From positions 1-38,608 of the forward strand of contig NZ_KB911618.1 of the NCBI RefSeq assembly GCF_000383615.1: 38,608 bases of DNA. Direction: 5' to 3'. Both the position numbers and the translations under genes were made by a program. Shown here in pieces: positions 14,089 through 21,470 of this stretch. The stretch's first letter is position 1. Every line of letters begins with the position of its first letter. A model generated the notes under the pieces. That model was not told where the DNA came from. It saw nothing but the letters and a program-made list of their open reading frames with translations, and did not search any database. Source of the stretch: Streptomyces canus 299MFChir4.1. GTDB lineage: Bacteria > Actinomycetota > Actinomycetes > Streptomycetales > Streptomycetaceae.

Positions 14089-15029
14089 GCCGCACCCCCC
14101 TGGGGACTCCGGAGCGACAGCAGGTTCGCCCTGATCTTCTGGAACGGCGTCGGCGGCAGGTTACGGGACGAACCGCGGGCGAAACGGCGCTCCAGGTAGT
14201 ACTGGAAGACGCTGAACACGCTGGTCATGACCAGGTACCAGATGGACGCCACGAACAGCATCTCCATCACGGCGTACGAGGTCGAGCCGATCGTCGAGGT
14301 GGCGCGCAGCAGTTCGTTGTACGTCACCGCGTACACCAGCGACGAGGTCTTCAGCATGTTGATGAACTCGTTGCCGGTCGGCGGCACGATCACGCGCATC
14401 GCCTGCGGGATCACGATCCGGCGCAGCGTCTTGCCGTGGCTCATGCCGAGCGCGTGCGCGGCCTCCGTCTGGCCCTCGTCGACGGCCATCAGACCGGCGC
14501 GGCAGATCTCCGCCATGTACGCGGCCTCGTTGAGGCCGAGGCCCAGCAGGGCGCACATGAACGGGGTCATCACGTCCGTCATCTCGTCCTTGTAGATCGG
14601 ACCGAGATTCAGCATCGGGAAGATCAGCGCCAGGTTGAACCAGAGGAGGAGCTGGACGTAGACCGGGGTTCCGCGGAAGAACCAGATGTAGGCCCACGCC
14701 ACCCAGCTCGTCACCGGGTTCTTGGAGAGCCGCATCACGGCCAGCAGGACGCCGAGGACCACGCCCACGATCATCGCGAGAACGCTGATCAGCAGGGTGC
14801 GGCCGGCACCCGCGAGAACCGTGGAGTCGAACAGCTTGTCGCCGACCGCGCTCCACTGGATCTTCTCGGCGGTGGCGAACGCGTTGACCAGCAGGGCCAC
14901 CAGCGCCAGCACGATGACCGCGCTGACGTAGCGGCCGTAGTGGCGGACCGGGATGGCCTTGATGGTCTCCGGCGCGAGGGAGGCCCGCGGTGGCGTGTCC
15001 GCCGGCTCCTTGTCGATCTTGTCAGTCAC
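14085..15029 (-). CDS. Amino-acid ABC transporter permease
   Basis: A 314-residue membrane subunit of the His/Glu/Gln/Arg permease family. An N-terminal cytoplasmic stretch and a first TM (about 30-50) precede the core with about five helices. The EAA loop is visible as EAAHALGMSHGKTLRRIVIPQA (about 190-212), where the ATPase docks. TWFFRGTPVYVQ-like wording (WFFRGTPVYVQLLLW) is typical of the family's first half. The start is GTG at 15029, 30 bases downstream of the binding-protein gene; the C-terminal end overlaps the ATPase gene by four bases. Confidence 0.94.
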   Translation of the reverse strand: MTDKIDKEPADTPPRASLAPETIKAIPVRHYGRYVSAVIVLALVALLVNAFATAEKIQWSAVGDKLFDSTVLAGAGRTLLISVLAMIVGVVLGVLLAVMRLSKNPVTSWVAWAYIWFFRGTPVYVQLLLWFNLALIFPMLNLGPIYKDEMTDVMTPFMCALLGLGLNEAAYMAEICRAGLMAVDEGQTEAAHALGMSHGKTLRRIVIPQAMRVIVPPTGNEFINMLKTSSLVYAVTYNELLRATSTIGSTSYAVMEMLFVASIWYLVMTSVFSVFQYYLERRFARGSSRNLPPTPFQKIRANLLSLRSPQGGAA

Positions 15030-15059
15030 CGTGACTGCCCTTCAGTGGTACGGGGTCCG

Positions 15060-16022
15060 TCACTTGCCGCCGTTGATCGCGGACTTGTCGACGGCGCCGG
15101 TCTGGGCGCCCCACTTGTCCAGGACCTTCTTGTACGTGCCGTCCTGGATGATGGCGTTCACGGCCGCCTCCAGGGCGCTCGTGAGCTCCTTGTTGTCCTT
15201 GTTCACGGCGATGCCGAAGGGACCGGCGTCGACCTGCTCGCCGACGACCTCGAAGGCGTTGCCGCCATCGGCCTTGCGGGCGATGTCGACGGCGACCGGG
15301 TAGTCGTTGACGCCCGCGACGGCGCCGCCCGACTTCACGCGGGTCTGGGCCTCGGTGTCGTTGTCGAACGCCTCGATGTCGAGCTTCTTCTTGCCGGCCG
15401 TCGTGCACGCCTTGGACTGCTTCTGCAGGGCCTGCTCATAGGTCGTGCCGTGCTGCACGGCGACCTTCTGGCCGCAGAGGTCCTCGATCGAGCCGATCTT
15501 CTTCGGGTTGCCCTTCTGGACGTAGATGGCGGTGCCGGCCGTGAAGTAGTCGACGAAGTCGACACCCGGGCCCAGCTTCTTGCCCTTGTCGTCCAGACCC
15601 TCCTGGCGCGCCTTGGTGTCCGTGATGGAGGAGATGGCGACGTCGTAGCGCCCGGAGTTCAGGGAGCTGATCAGGCCGTCGAAGGAGCCCGAGGTGAACT
15701 GGAACTCCACACCGAGCTGCTTGCCCAGGGCGGCCGCGATGTCGGGGTCGACACCGACGATCTTGCCGCCCTCCTGGTACTCCATGGGGGCGTACTCGGC
15801 GTTGGTGCCGACCTTGATGACACCCGCCTTCTGGATCTTCGCGGGCAGCTTGTCGAACAGCGGGGCCTTGCTGGACGACGCCGACTCATTGGTGCTGCTG
15901 CCGCCGCTGTCCGTCTGGTCACCGCAACCGGTGAGAATCAGGGCGCCTGCGACCGCGATCGCACCTACCGCGGCTGTCCTGGTGCGCGCGACGGTCGTAC
16001 GACGGGTGGAGCTTGCGGTCAT
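15060..16022 (-). CDS. Amino-acid ABC transporter substrate-binding lipoprotein
   Basis: A 320-residue type-2 periplasmic-binding-fold protein (SBP_bac_3). A basic, hydrophobic signal peptide ends in the lipobox LTGC (30-33), so C33 is lipidated and the protein sits on the outer face of the membrane. The family signature IVGVDPDIAAALGKQLGVEF is seen at about 90-110, followed by GSFDGLISSLNSGRYDVAISSITDTKAR. The start at 16022 has a clear GGAGGA ribosome site. It is the first gene of the import operon and delivers a polar amino acid to the permease. The 640-bp upstream region must hold the operon promoter; a lone TTGACA on the minus strand at 16201-16196 is seen without a matching -10. Confidence 0.94.
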   Translation of the reverse strand: MTASSTRRTTVARTRTAAVGAIAVAGALILTGCGDQTDSGGSSTNESASSSKAPLFDKLPAKIQKAGVIKVGTNAEYAPMEYQEGGKIVGVDPDIAAALGKQLGVEFQFTSGSFDGLISSLNSGRYDVAISSITDTKARQEGLDDKGKKLGPGVDFVDYFTAGTAIYVQKGNPKKIGSIEDLCGQKVAVQHGTTYEQALQKQSKACTTAGKKKLDIEAFDNDTEAQTRVKSGGAVAGVNDYPVAVDIARKADGGNAFEVVGEQVDAGPFGIAVNKDNKELTSALEAAVNAIIQDGTYKKVLDKWGAQTGAVDKSAINGGK

Positions 16023-16665
16023 GGTGGGTTCCTCCGGCGGATGGGTGGAGTTGCCGATGGGCGGGGCGGCTGCCGATCGGTCGGCAGCGCTGCCTTCATT
16101 CCTCAGGTCGACGAGAGCACACGCCTTCGAGTGTCGCGACCTCGTGTGATGACGGCATCTTGCCATTCGGACTGGACCATTCTGGGGGCCGGTCATGTCA
16201 AAATCGGATAACGGGTGACTCCCGAACCGCACCATGTCTGTACATCACGACCGGACCATCTGCGGGAATCTGGCATTCCGGCCGGAAGATCTTCGGCGCG
16301 AATCGCGCCGCGGGTGGCCGGGAAGGGGCGGGCCGCGGCCGGTTGAGCGACTGTCCGGTGATCGTCGAGGCCGCCCGAGGGTTTGTCCGGATGGCCCTCC
16401 ATGATTCATGTCGCCGGCCTCCGATGATCGATGATCGATTTACGTTCCGGCATGTGACCTTGGACGTATTGGACTCGTCCTCGACGCCGGTCGTCCGGTA
16501 AGAAGGTTCTTTACACCCCTCATCCGGGGCTCAGGGCGCGTGTGCGGCGCGCCCGTCGCGTACCGGCCCGTACGCATCAGTGACCAGGGCCGTACGCGGT
16601 GCCCGCCCACTTCTCAACCAGGAGTGGCCACCCTCAAACCATGAAGACCTAAGGGGTAAGACAAA
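16023..16665. other. Divergent intergenic region between ABC operon and malic enzyme, no gene found
   Basis: 643 bases without a convincing reading frame on either strand; the short open frames here lack ribosome sites and coding bias. A minus-strand TTGACA (16201-16196) could belong to the ABC promoter. A short ATGATCGATGATCGAT-type repeat lies near 16422-16438. The composition is less GC-rich than the neighbouring genes, as expected of a regulatory region. No tRNA-like or known riboswitch fold was recognised by eye. Confidence 0.5.
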
Positions 16666-17889
16666 GTGGCAGCGGAGATCGTCAATCCTCGCAGCGACAG
16701 CGATACGGGACAGGACGGAGGGGCGGAGCCCCTCGATTCCTTCGACCCCGCGTTCGCGCTGCACCGCGGCGGCAAAATGGCTGTGCAGGCCACCGTGCCG
16801 GTCCATGACAAGGACGACCTGTCCCTCGCGTACACGCCCGGCGTGGCGAAGGTGTGCAGCGCCATCGCCGAGCAGCCGGACCTCGTGCACGACTACACGT
16901 GGAAGTCGTCGGTCGTCGCCGTCGTGACGGACGGTACGGCCGTGCTGGGGCTCGGTGACATCGGGCCCGAGGCCTCCCTCCCGGTGATGGAGGGCAAGGC
17001 GATCCTGTTCAAGCAGTTCGGCGGAGTGGACGCGGTTCCGCTCGCGCTGGCCTGCACCGACGTCGACGAGATCATCGAGACCGTGGTCCGGCTCGCGCCG
17101 TCCTTCGGCGGCGTGAACCTTGAGGACATCTCGGCTCCCCGGTGCTTCGAGATCGAGCGGCGGCTCCAGGAGCGGCTCGACATTCCCGTGTTCCACGACG
17201 ACCAGCACGGGACCGCGGTCGTGACGCTGGCCGCCCTGCGGAACGCCGCGCGGCTGAGCGGGCGGTCGATCGGAGACCTGCGTGCCGTCATCTCTGGTGC
17301 GGGTGCCGCGGGTGTGGCCATCGCCAAGATGCTGGTCGAGGCGGGCATCGGGGATGTTCTGGTGGCCGACCGCAAGGGTGTCGTGTCGAGTGACCGGGAC
17401 GACCTCACTCCCGTGAAGCGGGAGGTGGCCGGGTTCACCAACAAGGCGGGCCTGTCCGGGTCGCTGGAGGATGCGCTCGCGGGTGCGGACGTCTTCATCG
17501 GCGTGTCCGGCGGTACGGTCGCGGAGTCCGCGGTCGCTTCCATGGCGAAGGGGGCCTTCGTGTTCGCGATGGCCAACCCGGACCCCGAGGTGCACCCCGA
17601 GGTCGCGCACAAGTACGCGGCCGTGGTGGCCACCGGGCGGTCCGACTTCCCGAACCAGATCAACAACGTGCTGGCGTTTCCGGGGATCTTCGCGGGGGCG
17701 CTGCAGGTGCGTGCCTCGCGGATCACGGAGGGCATGAAGATCGCGGCGGCCGAGGCGTTGGCGGCGGTGGTCGGTGACGATCTCGCGGCCGACTACGTCA
17801 TTCCGTCCCCGTTCGACGAGCGGGTGGCTCCTGCGGTCACGGCGGCGGTTGCTGCGGCGGCTCGGGCGGAGGGTGTTGCTCGTCGCTGA
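16666..17889 (+). CDS. Malic enzyme (malate dehydrogenase, oxaloacetate-decarboxylating)
   Basis: A 407-residue short-form malic enzyme. It converts malate to pyruvate and CO2 with NAD(P)+, feeding pyruvate and, in the NADP form, reducing power for lipid and antibiotic precursors. It shows LSLAYTPGVAKVC (52-64), EGKAILFKQFGGVDAVP (109-125), metal and substrate residues around FHDDQHGTA (176-184), and the dinucleotide fold ISGAGAAGVAIAKML (209-223). The start is GTG at 16666 after an AAGGGG site. The S. coelicolor enzyme in the same context is, from memory, NADP-dependent, but cofactor choice was not verified here. The gene appears monocistronic, flanked by two large intergenic regions. Confidence 0.93.
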   Translation: MAAEIVNPRSDSDTGQDGGAEPLDSFDPAFALHRGGKMAVQATVPVHDKDDLSLAYTPGVAKVCSAIAEQPDLVHDYTWKSSVVAVVTDGTAVLGLGDIGPEASLPVMEGKAILFKQFGGVDAVPLALACTDVDEIIETVVRLAPSFGGVNLEDISAPRCFEIERRLQERLDIPVFHDDQHGTAVVTLAALRNAARLSGRSIGDLRAVISGAGAAGVAIAKMLVEAGIGDVLVADRKGVVSSDRDDLTPVKREVAGFTNKAGLSGSLEDALAGADVFIGVSGGTVAESAVASMAKGAFVFAMANPDPEVHPEVAHKYAAVVATGRSDFPNQINNVLAFPGIFAGALQVRASRITEGMKIAAAEALAAVVGDDLAADYVIPSPFDERVAPAVTAAVAAAARAEGVARR

Positions 17890-17980
17890 GCCGTGGTGCT
17901 CGTGGTTGGCGCGAGGGTCCCGTCCGGGTGGGTTTCCGGGCGGGGCCGTTTTTTGCCTTTGGGTGGGGCCGATTGGGTGG

Positions 17981-18018
17981 CGGGTGCGGGTGCGGGTGCG
18001 GGTTTGGGTGCGGGTTCG
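17981..18018 (+). repeat. Tandem CGGGTG hexamer repeats
   Basis: About six imperfect copies of CGGGTG (three perfect, then CGGGTT, TGGGTG, CGGGTT). The G-run spacing could permit a G-quadruplex on this strand. It is intergenic, about 90 bases after the malic enzyme stop. Confidence 0.7.
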
Positions 18019-18035
18019 GTGGGGGCGGGCGTTTT

Positions 18036-18056
18036 TGCGCAGTTCCCCGCGCCCCT
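18036..18056 (-). repeat. Dispersed 21-bp Streptomyces intergenic element, copy 1
   Basis: TGCGCAGTTCCCCGCGCCCCT is the reverse complement of the element at 18287, matching over 20 of 21 bases. Such GGGGCGCGGGGAACTGCGC units recur between genes in many Streptomyces genomes as I recall. The two copies could pair across 230 bases. Confidence 0.7.
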
Positions 18057-18286
18057 GATGCCTGCGGCGCAGCTGCGGGCCCGGTGGGGGCTTGTGTAGC
18101 GCGTGCGGTGTGGTGGGTGGGTCGGGGCCGGGGTGGGGGGTATCCGTCCTCGGTCCGGCGGCTCGGTTCCTTTGAGTAGGGCTCGGTGACGGACGCCGGC
18201 CGCTGCGGGCGGACACCCCCCACCCCGGCCCCTGCCTGCCGTACGCGGCCAACGGCCCGTCGTGGCGCCGGTGACTGCAACTCCCT

Positions 18287-18307
18287 AGGGGCGCGGGGAA
18301 CTGCGCG
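18287..18307 (+). repeat. Dispersed 21-bp Streptomyces intergenic element, copy 2
   Basis: AGGGGCGCGGGGAACTGCGCG, inverted relative to the copy at 18036. Both copies lie in the same gene-free gap. The function is unknown; such copies may be remnants of a mobile repeat or act as RNA stem-loops. Confidence 0.7.
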
Positions 18308-18451
18308 ACCAGCCACGACGGACCCGCACCCGCCGGACAACCTGACCCGGCACCCCCATAGGCACCCCGCCCAAGTCCCCAAACGCAACAGGGCATGTGT
18401 CACAACGCGCCCCGGTTCCCCCGCACCGTCGGCGGACCTATCGTCAAGGTC

Positions 18452-19417
18452 ATGTTCGCTGTCTACGCCGCCCGAATCGACCGCGACAACCCCCTCTCGG
18501 GACTGGAGTCGGGGGAGCGCCCGGCCCCCGAAGCCCGTCCGGGTTGGAGCGTCGTCGATGTCAGGGCCGCTTCCCTGAATCACCATGACCTCTGGTCCCT
18601 GCGCGGCGTAGGCCTCGCAGAGGACAAGCTTCCGATGATCCTCGGCTGTGACGCCGCCGGTGTCGACGAGGACGGCAACGAGGTCGTCCTGCACTCCGTC
18701 ATCGGGCAGAGCGGGCACGGCGTCGGCCCCAAGGAGCCGCGCTCCATCCTCACCGAGCGCTACCAGGGGACGTTCGCCGAGCAGGTGGCCGTGCCCACCT
18801 GGAACGTGCTGCCCAAGCCGAAGGAGCTGTCCTTCGCGGAGGCCGCCTGTCTGCCCACGGCCTGGCTGACCGCGTACCGGATGCTGTTCACGAACGCAGG
18901 CGTCCGACCCGGTGACTCCGTGCTGGTGCAGGGGGCGGGCGGCGGTGTCGCCACGGCCGCGATCGTGCTCGGGAAGGCCGCGGGTCTGCGGGTCTTCGCC
19001 ACGAGCCGGGACGAGGCCAAGCGGAAGCGGGCGCTGGAGCTCGGAGCCGTGGAGGCGCTGGAGTCGGGCGCGCGGCTGCCGCAGCGGGTGGACGCCGTCA
19101 TCGAGACGGTGGGTGCGGCCACCTGGTCGCACTCCGTGAAGTCGCTCAAGCCCGGCGGCACACTGGTCATCTCCGGTGCCACGAGCGGTGACCGCCCCTC
19201 GCACGCCGAACTGACCCGGATCTTCTTCCTGGAGCTCAAGGTCGTGGGCTCGACCATGGGCACCAAGGACGAGCTGGAGGACCTGCTCGCGTTCTGTGCG
19301 GCCACGGGTGTGCGGCCCGTCATCGACGAGGTGCTGCCCATGGACCGTGCCCGTGAGGGCTTCGAACGGGTCGCGTCCGGTGAGCAGTTCGGGAAGGTCG
19401 TGCTCACGAACGGCTGA
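18452..19417 (+). CDS. Zinc-type alcohol dehydrogenase/quinone oxidoreductase family protein
   Basis: A 321-residue medium-chain dehydrogenase/reductase. The N-terminal GroES-like domain includes AASLNHHDLWSLRG (39-52) and PMILGCDAAGVDEDGNEV (61-78). The Rossmann domain contains VLVQGAGGGVATAAIVL (157-173), with FATSRDEAKRKRALELGA as the second strand that suggests NADPH. The four-cysteine structural zinc lobe is absent, as in quinone-oxidoreductase-like members. The substrate is unknown. The start ATG at 18452 has no clear Shine-Dalgarno, but TATCGT lies seven bases upstream, which suggests a leaderless message. A hairpin terminator follows the stop. Confidence 0.88.
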   Translation: MFAVYAARIDRDNPLSGLESGERPAPEARPGWSVVDVRAASLNHHDLWSLRGVGLAEDKLPMILGCDAAGVDEDGNEVVLHSVIGQSGHGVGPKEPRSILTERYQGTFAEQVAVPTWNVLPKPKELSFAEAACLPTAWLTAYRMLFTNAGVRPGDSVLVQGAGGGVATAAIVLGKAAGLRVFATSRDEAKRKRALELGAVEALESGARLPQRVDAVIETVGAATWSHSVKSLKPGGTLVISGATSGDRPSHAELTRIFFLELKVVGSTMGTKDELEDLLAFCAATGVRPVIDEVLPMDRAREGFERVASGEQFGKVVLTNG

Positions 19418-19446
19418 TATCCCGTTCGCTTTCTTTCCTCCTTCTT

Positions 19447-19482
19447 GTCGGCGGCCGGTCCGGGTGCGGATCGGCCGCCGAC
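19447..19482. terminator. Hairpin terminator after the oxidoreductase gene
   Basis: GTCGGCGGCCG (19447-19457) pairs exactly with CGGCCGCCGAC (19472-19482) across a 14-base loop. It separates the oxidoreductase from the promoter of the HTH/Clp-N pair. Confidence 0.75.
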
Positions 19483-19485
19483 GTT

Positions 19486-19530
19486 TGTCAATTTTGGTTG
19501 ACAGGTGGGGCATGTCAACGTAGGTTGACG
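19486..19530 (+). promoter_or_regulatory. Promoter with two palindromic operators, leaderless start of the HTH gene
   Basis: Two copies of TGTCAA-N6-TTGAC(A/G) occur at 19486-19503 and 19513-19530, 27 bases centre to centre. The TTGACA of the first copy (19498-19503) and TAGGTT (19521-19526) form a near-consensus promoter with a 17-base spacer. Transcription would start about at the ATG at 19533. The palindromes cover both the -35 and the -10, the layout of a tightly repressed promoter. The small HTH protein encoded immediately downstream is the obvious candidate binder. Confidence 0.75.
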
Positions 19531-19532
19531 TC

Positions 19533-19742
19533 ATGACCGAAGCAACGGATCTCGCCGAGCGTGCCGGTGATCGCGATCCCCGGGTCGGCCTACGTGCCGT
19601 CGCCGCGCTGCGCAGGCTGCTGGAGCAGCTGGAGTCGGTGCAGGTGCGCAGTGCGCGCAATCAGGGCTGGTCGTGGCAGGAGATCGCCGCGGAACTCGGA
19701 GTGAGCAGGCAGGCCGTGCACAAGAAGTACGGGAGGCATTGA
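19533..19742 (+). CDS. Small helix-turn-helix DNA-binding protein (69 aa)
   Basis: A 69-residue protein. A basic/Leu-rich helix (about 17-42, RAVAALRRLLEQLESVQVRSAR) probably dimerises, and a helix-turn-helix at 47-65 (SWQEIAAELGVSRQAVHKKY) resembles sigma-4/LuxR-type recognition helices. There is no other domain. Two palindromes stand immediately upstream of its ATG, so it probably represses its own operon. No ribosome site is present, and a consensus promoter places the transcript start at the ATG. Its stop overlaps the Clp-N gene start (TGATG), so the two proteins are made together. The inducing signal is unknown; protein damage is plausible given the partner. Confidence 0.88.
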   Translation: MTEATDLAERAGDRDPRVGLRAVAALRRLLEQLESVQVRSARNQGWSWQEIAAELGVSRQAVHKKYGRH

Positions 19743-20305
19743 TGTTCGAGCGGTTCACGAAGGACGCCCGGGCCGTGGTCGTGGGCGCGGTCGAACAAGC
19801 CGAGGGGGTGGGCGCGGGGGCCGTGGACGCCGGGCACCTGTTGCTCGCCCTGTTGGACCGGGAGGCCGGTCGGGCCTCCTTCGCGCTGGCAGCTCTCGGG
19901 CCGGCCGGGAGCGCGGACGCCGTGCGGGAGGCGCTCGGTGAGGCGCGGCGGCGGGCCGGGCTGTCCCAGGCGGACGCCGAGGCGCTGGCCGGGCTCGGTA
20001 TCGATGTCTCGGAGATCGTCGCGCGGGTGGAGGAGGTGCACGGGGTCGGAGCGATGTCCGGCGACCGGAAGAGCGGGCGGGGGTGGTCCGGGCGGCGTTC
20101 CTTCGGGCGGGATGCCAAGGAGATCCTGGAGAAGGCGCTGCGTATCGCCGTGGCCCGGCGGGACCGCCATATCGGCGACGAGCACATCCTGCTGGCCCTG
20201 ACCGTCAGGCCGGGGGTGCCCGGGGAGGTTCTCGCCGATCACGGGGTGACCTATGAGTCGGTCGTGCGCGTCCTCTACGGCGGGGGAGAGGCGAAGGCCG
20301 GCTGA
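19742..20305 (+). CDS. Clp N-terminal (Clp-N repeat) domain protein without ATPase
   Basis: A 187-residue protein with two Clp-N motifs and nothing else. The first is about 1-60 (MFERFTKDARAVVVGAVEQA, AGHLLLALLDRE) and the second about 122-180 (RDAKEILEKALRIAVARRDRHIGDEHILLALT). In ClpA/ClpC, this domain binds substrates and adaptors; here no AAA+ module follows. It may act as an adaptor or decoy for ClpC, or as a sensor for the co-encoded HTH repressor. The start overlaps the HTH stop by one base, with GGGAGG as ribosome site. A bidirectional hairpin ends the operon. Confidence 0.88.
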   Translation: MFERFTKDARAVVVGAVEQAEGVGAGAVDAGHLLLALLDREAGRASFALAALGPAGSADAVREALGEARRRAGLSQADAEALAGLGIDVSEIVARVEEVHGVGAMSGDRKSGRGWSGRRSFGRDAKEILEKALRIAVARRDRHIGDEHILLALTVRPGVPGEVLADHGVTYESVVRVLYGGGEAKAG

Positions 20306-20326
20306 GGGGGCTACGGGGGGCGAGCG

Positions 20327-20376
20327 CTCCGGTGGTACGGCGGCTGTGCGGGGGTGAAGCCGTCGCACCACCGGAG
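20327..20376. terminator. Bidirectional hairpin between Clp-N and PadR genes
   Basis: CTCCGGTGGT (20327-20336) pairs with ACCACCGGAG (20367-20376); the stem continues as ACGGC/GCCGT with a three-base bulge. It lies between convergent genes. Confidence 0.75.
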
Positions 20377-20386
20377 GTCGGGCGGT

Positions 20387-21469
20387 TCACGCCTTCGGTG
20401 CTCGCAGCAGTGCTCCTATGCGGGCCGCCGCCGTCGACAGGTGGCGTCGGGCGTCGTGGAACTGGTCGGCCGTGATGCCGTGGTCGCGGGCCGCGTCACG
20501 GATGTCGTCCCGGAAGCGGTCGAGCAGACGGTCCAGGTCGCGGGCCGGGTCGCCGGTGGGGCCCTCGTGGGCCCAGGAGGGCTCGTACTCGGCGGGGAAG
20601 TCCTCCGGTGTGCGGGAGTACTGGGGGCCGGGCGGGGTTCCGTCCGCCTTCTCAGACCTCGCGCCGCTCCGGCCGAAGCCGAAGTCCTTCCCGAACTCCT
20701 TGCCGTAGTCCTTCCCGAACTCGCCGAACTCCTTGGCCAGTTCGGTCAGTCCCTCGCGCACCCCGGTCGGCCAGTCGCCGCGCGCGAAGTGGTCCTGGAC
20801 CTGCTCCTGCACCCGCCGGGCGATCCGCTGCACCTCCTCCTGCGCCTGCTCCCGGGCCCGGTCCTGGGCCTCCTTGGCCTGGCGGCGGGCCCGCTGGGCC
20901 TCCTCGCGGGCGCGGCGGCTCTCGTCCTTGGCGCGCCGGGCCTGCTCCTTCCACTCCTGCTTGACGCGGCGCATCTCCTCCTTGGCGGCACGCCACGACT
21001 CCTTGTCGGCGTACTCCGTGAAGTCCCCGAAAGGGCCCTCGGATTCCGTGCCGGCGCCCTTGGCGGAGCTGCCGGATCCCCGGCGGGCCTCGGTGGCGGC
21101 CGCCCGCATCTCGCGCCGCAGATCGCCCGCGGCGCCCCGCACATCGGCCCGGATCTCGGCGGCGAGCTCGGCGACCGACTCGCGGATCTCCAGCTCCAGG
21201 TCGGCCAGTTCACCGCCGCGGTCGGCCAGCTCGGCGCGGCCCGCGTCCGTGATGGCGTACACCTTGCGGCCGCCCTCGGTGGTGTGGGTGACCAGGCCCT
21301 CCGCCTCCAGCTTCGCGAGCCGGGGGTAGACGGTGCCCGCCGAGGGGGCGTACAGGCCCTGGAAACGCTCCTCCAGGAGACGGATCACCTCGTAGCCGTG
21401 ACGCGGGGCCTCGTCCAGCAGCTTCAGCAGGTAGAGACGGAGACGGCCGTGGGCGAAGACGGGGGGCAT
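20387..21469 (-). CDS. PadR-family regulator with long coiled-coil C-terminal extension
   Basis: A 360-residue protein, about twice the usual PadR length. Residues 1-85 are a standard PadR winged helix (LYLLKLLDEAPRHGYEVIRLLEE, SAGTVYPRLAKLEAEGLV, GRKVYAITDAGRAEL). An acidic/Ala helix (88-130) follows, then a very charged helical segment about 155-228, rich in Arg, Glu, Lys and Ala, that should form a long coiled coil. A Gly/Phe/Lys stretch with repeated EFGK(D/E) (247-266) and a final helical block RDLDRLLDRFRDDIRDAARDHG follow. It begins one base after the DUF4097 stop (TGA-C-ATG), so expression is coupled. It probably represses this operon through the upstream palindromes. Confidence 0.9.
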   Translation of the reverse strand: MPPVFAHGRLRLYLLKLLDEAPRHGYEVIRLLEERFQGLYAPSAGTVYPRLAKLEAEGLVTHTTEGGRKVYAITDAGRAELADRGGELADLELEIRESVAELAAEIRADVRGAAGDLRREMRAAATEARRGSGSSAKGAGTESEGPFGDFTEYADKESWRAAKEEMRRVKQEWKEQARRAKDESRRAREEAQRARRQAKEAQDRAREQAQEEVQRIARRVQEQVQDHFARGDWPTGVREGLTELAKEFGEFGKDYGKEFGKDFGFGRSGARSEKADGTPPGPQYSRTPEDFPAEYEPSWAHEGPTGDPARDLDRLLDRFRDDIRDAARDHGITADQFHDARRHLSTAAARIGALLRAPKA

Positions 21470-21470
21470 G

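Larger units (their letters stand above)
17890..18451. other. Repeat-rich intergenic region after malic enzyme, no gene found
   Basis: 562 bases with no credible coding frame. It contains a tandem hexamer run, two inverted copies of a dispersed 21-bp element, and many G-runs. The frames that stay open through it are Gly/Arg-rich translations of the repeats. A candidate -10 for the downstream oxidoreductase, TATCGT, is at 18439-18444. Confidence 0.6.

Noticed and set aside
16196..16201. Minus-strand TTGACA as promoter of the ABC operon
   Set aside because: No TANNNT stands 16-19 bases downstream, so it is mentioned only in the gap description.
14436..16211. 591-codon plus-strand frame across the ABC permease and binding protein
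   Set aside because: It is a shadow of two well-conserved minus-strand genes; its translation is Asp/Gly/Arg-rich with no family.
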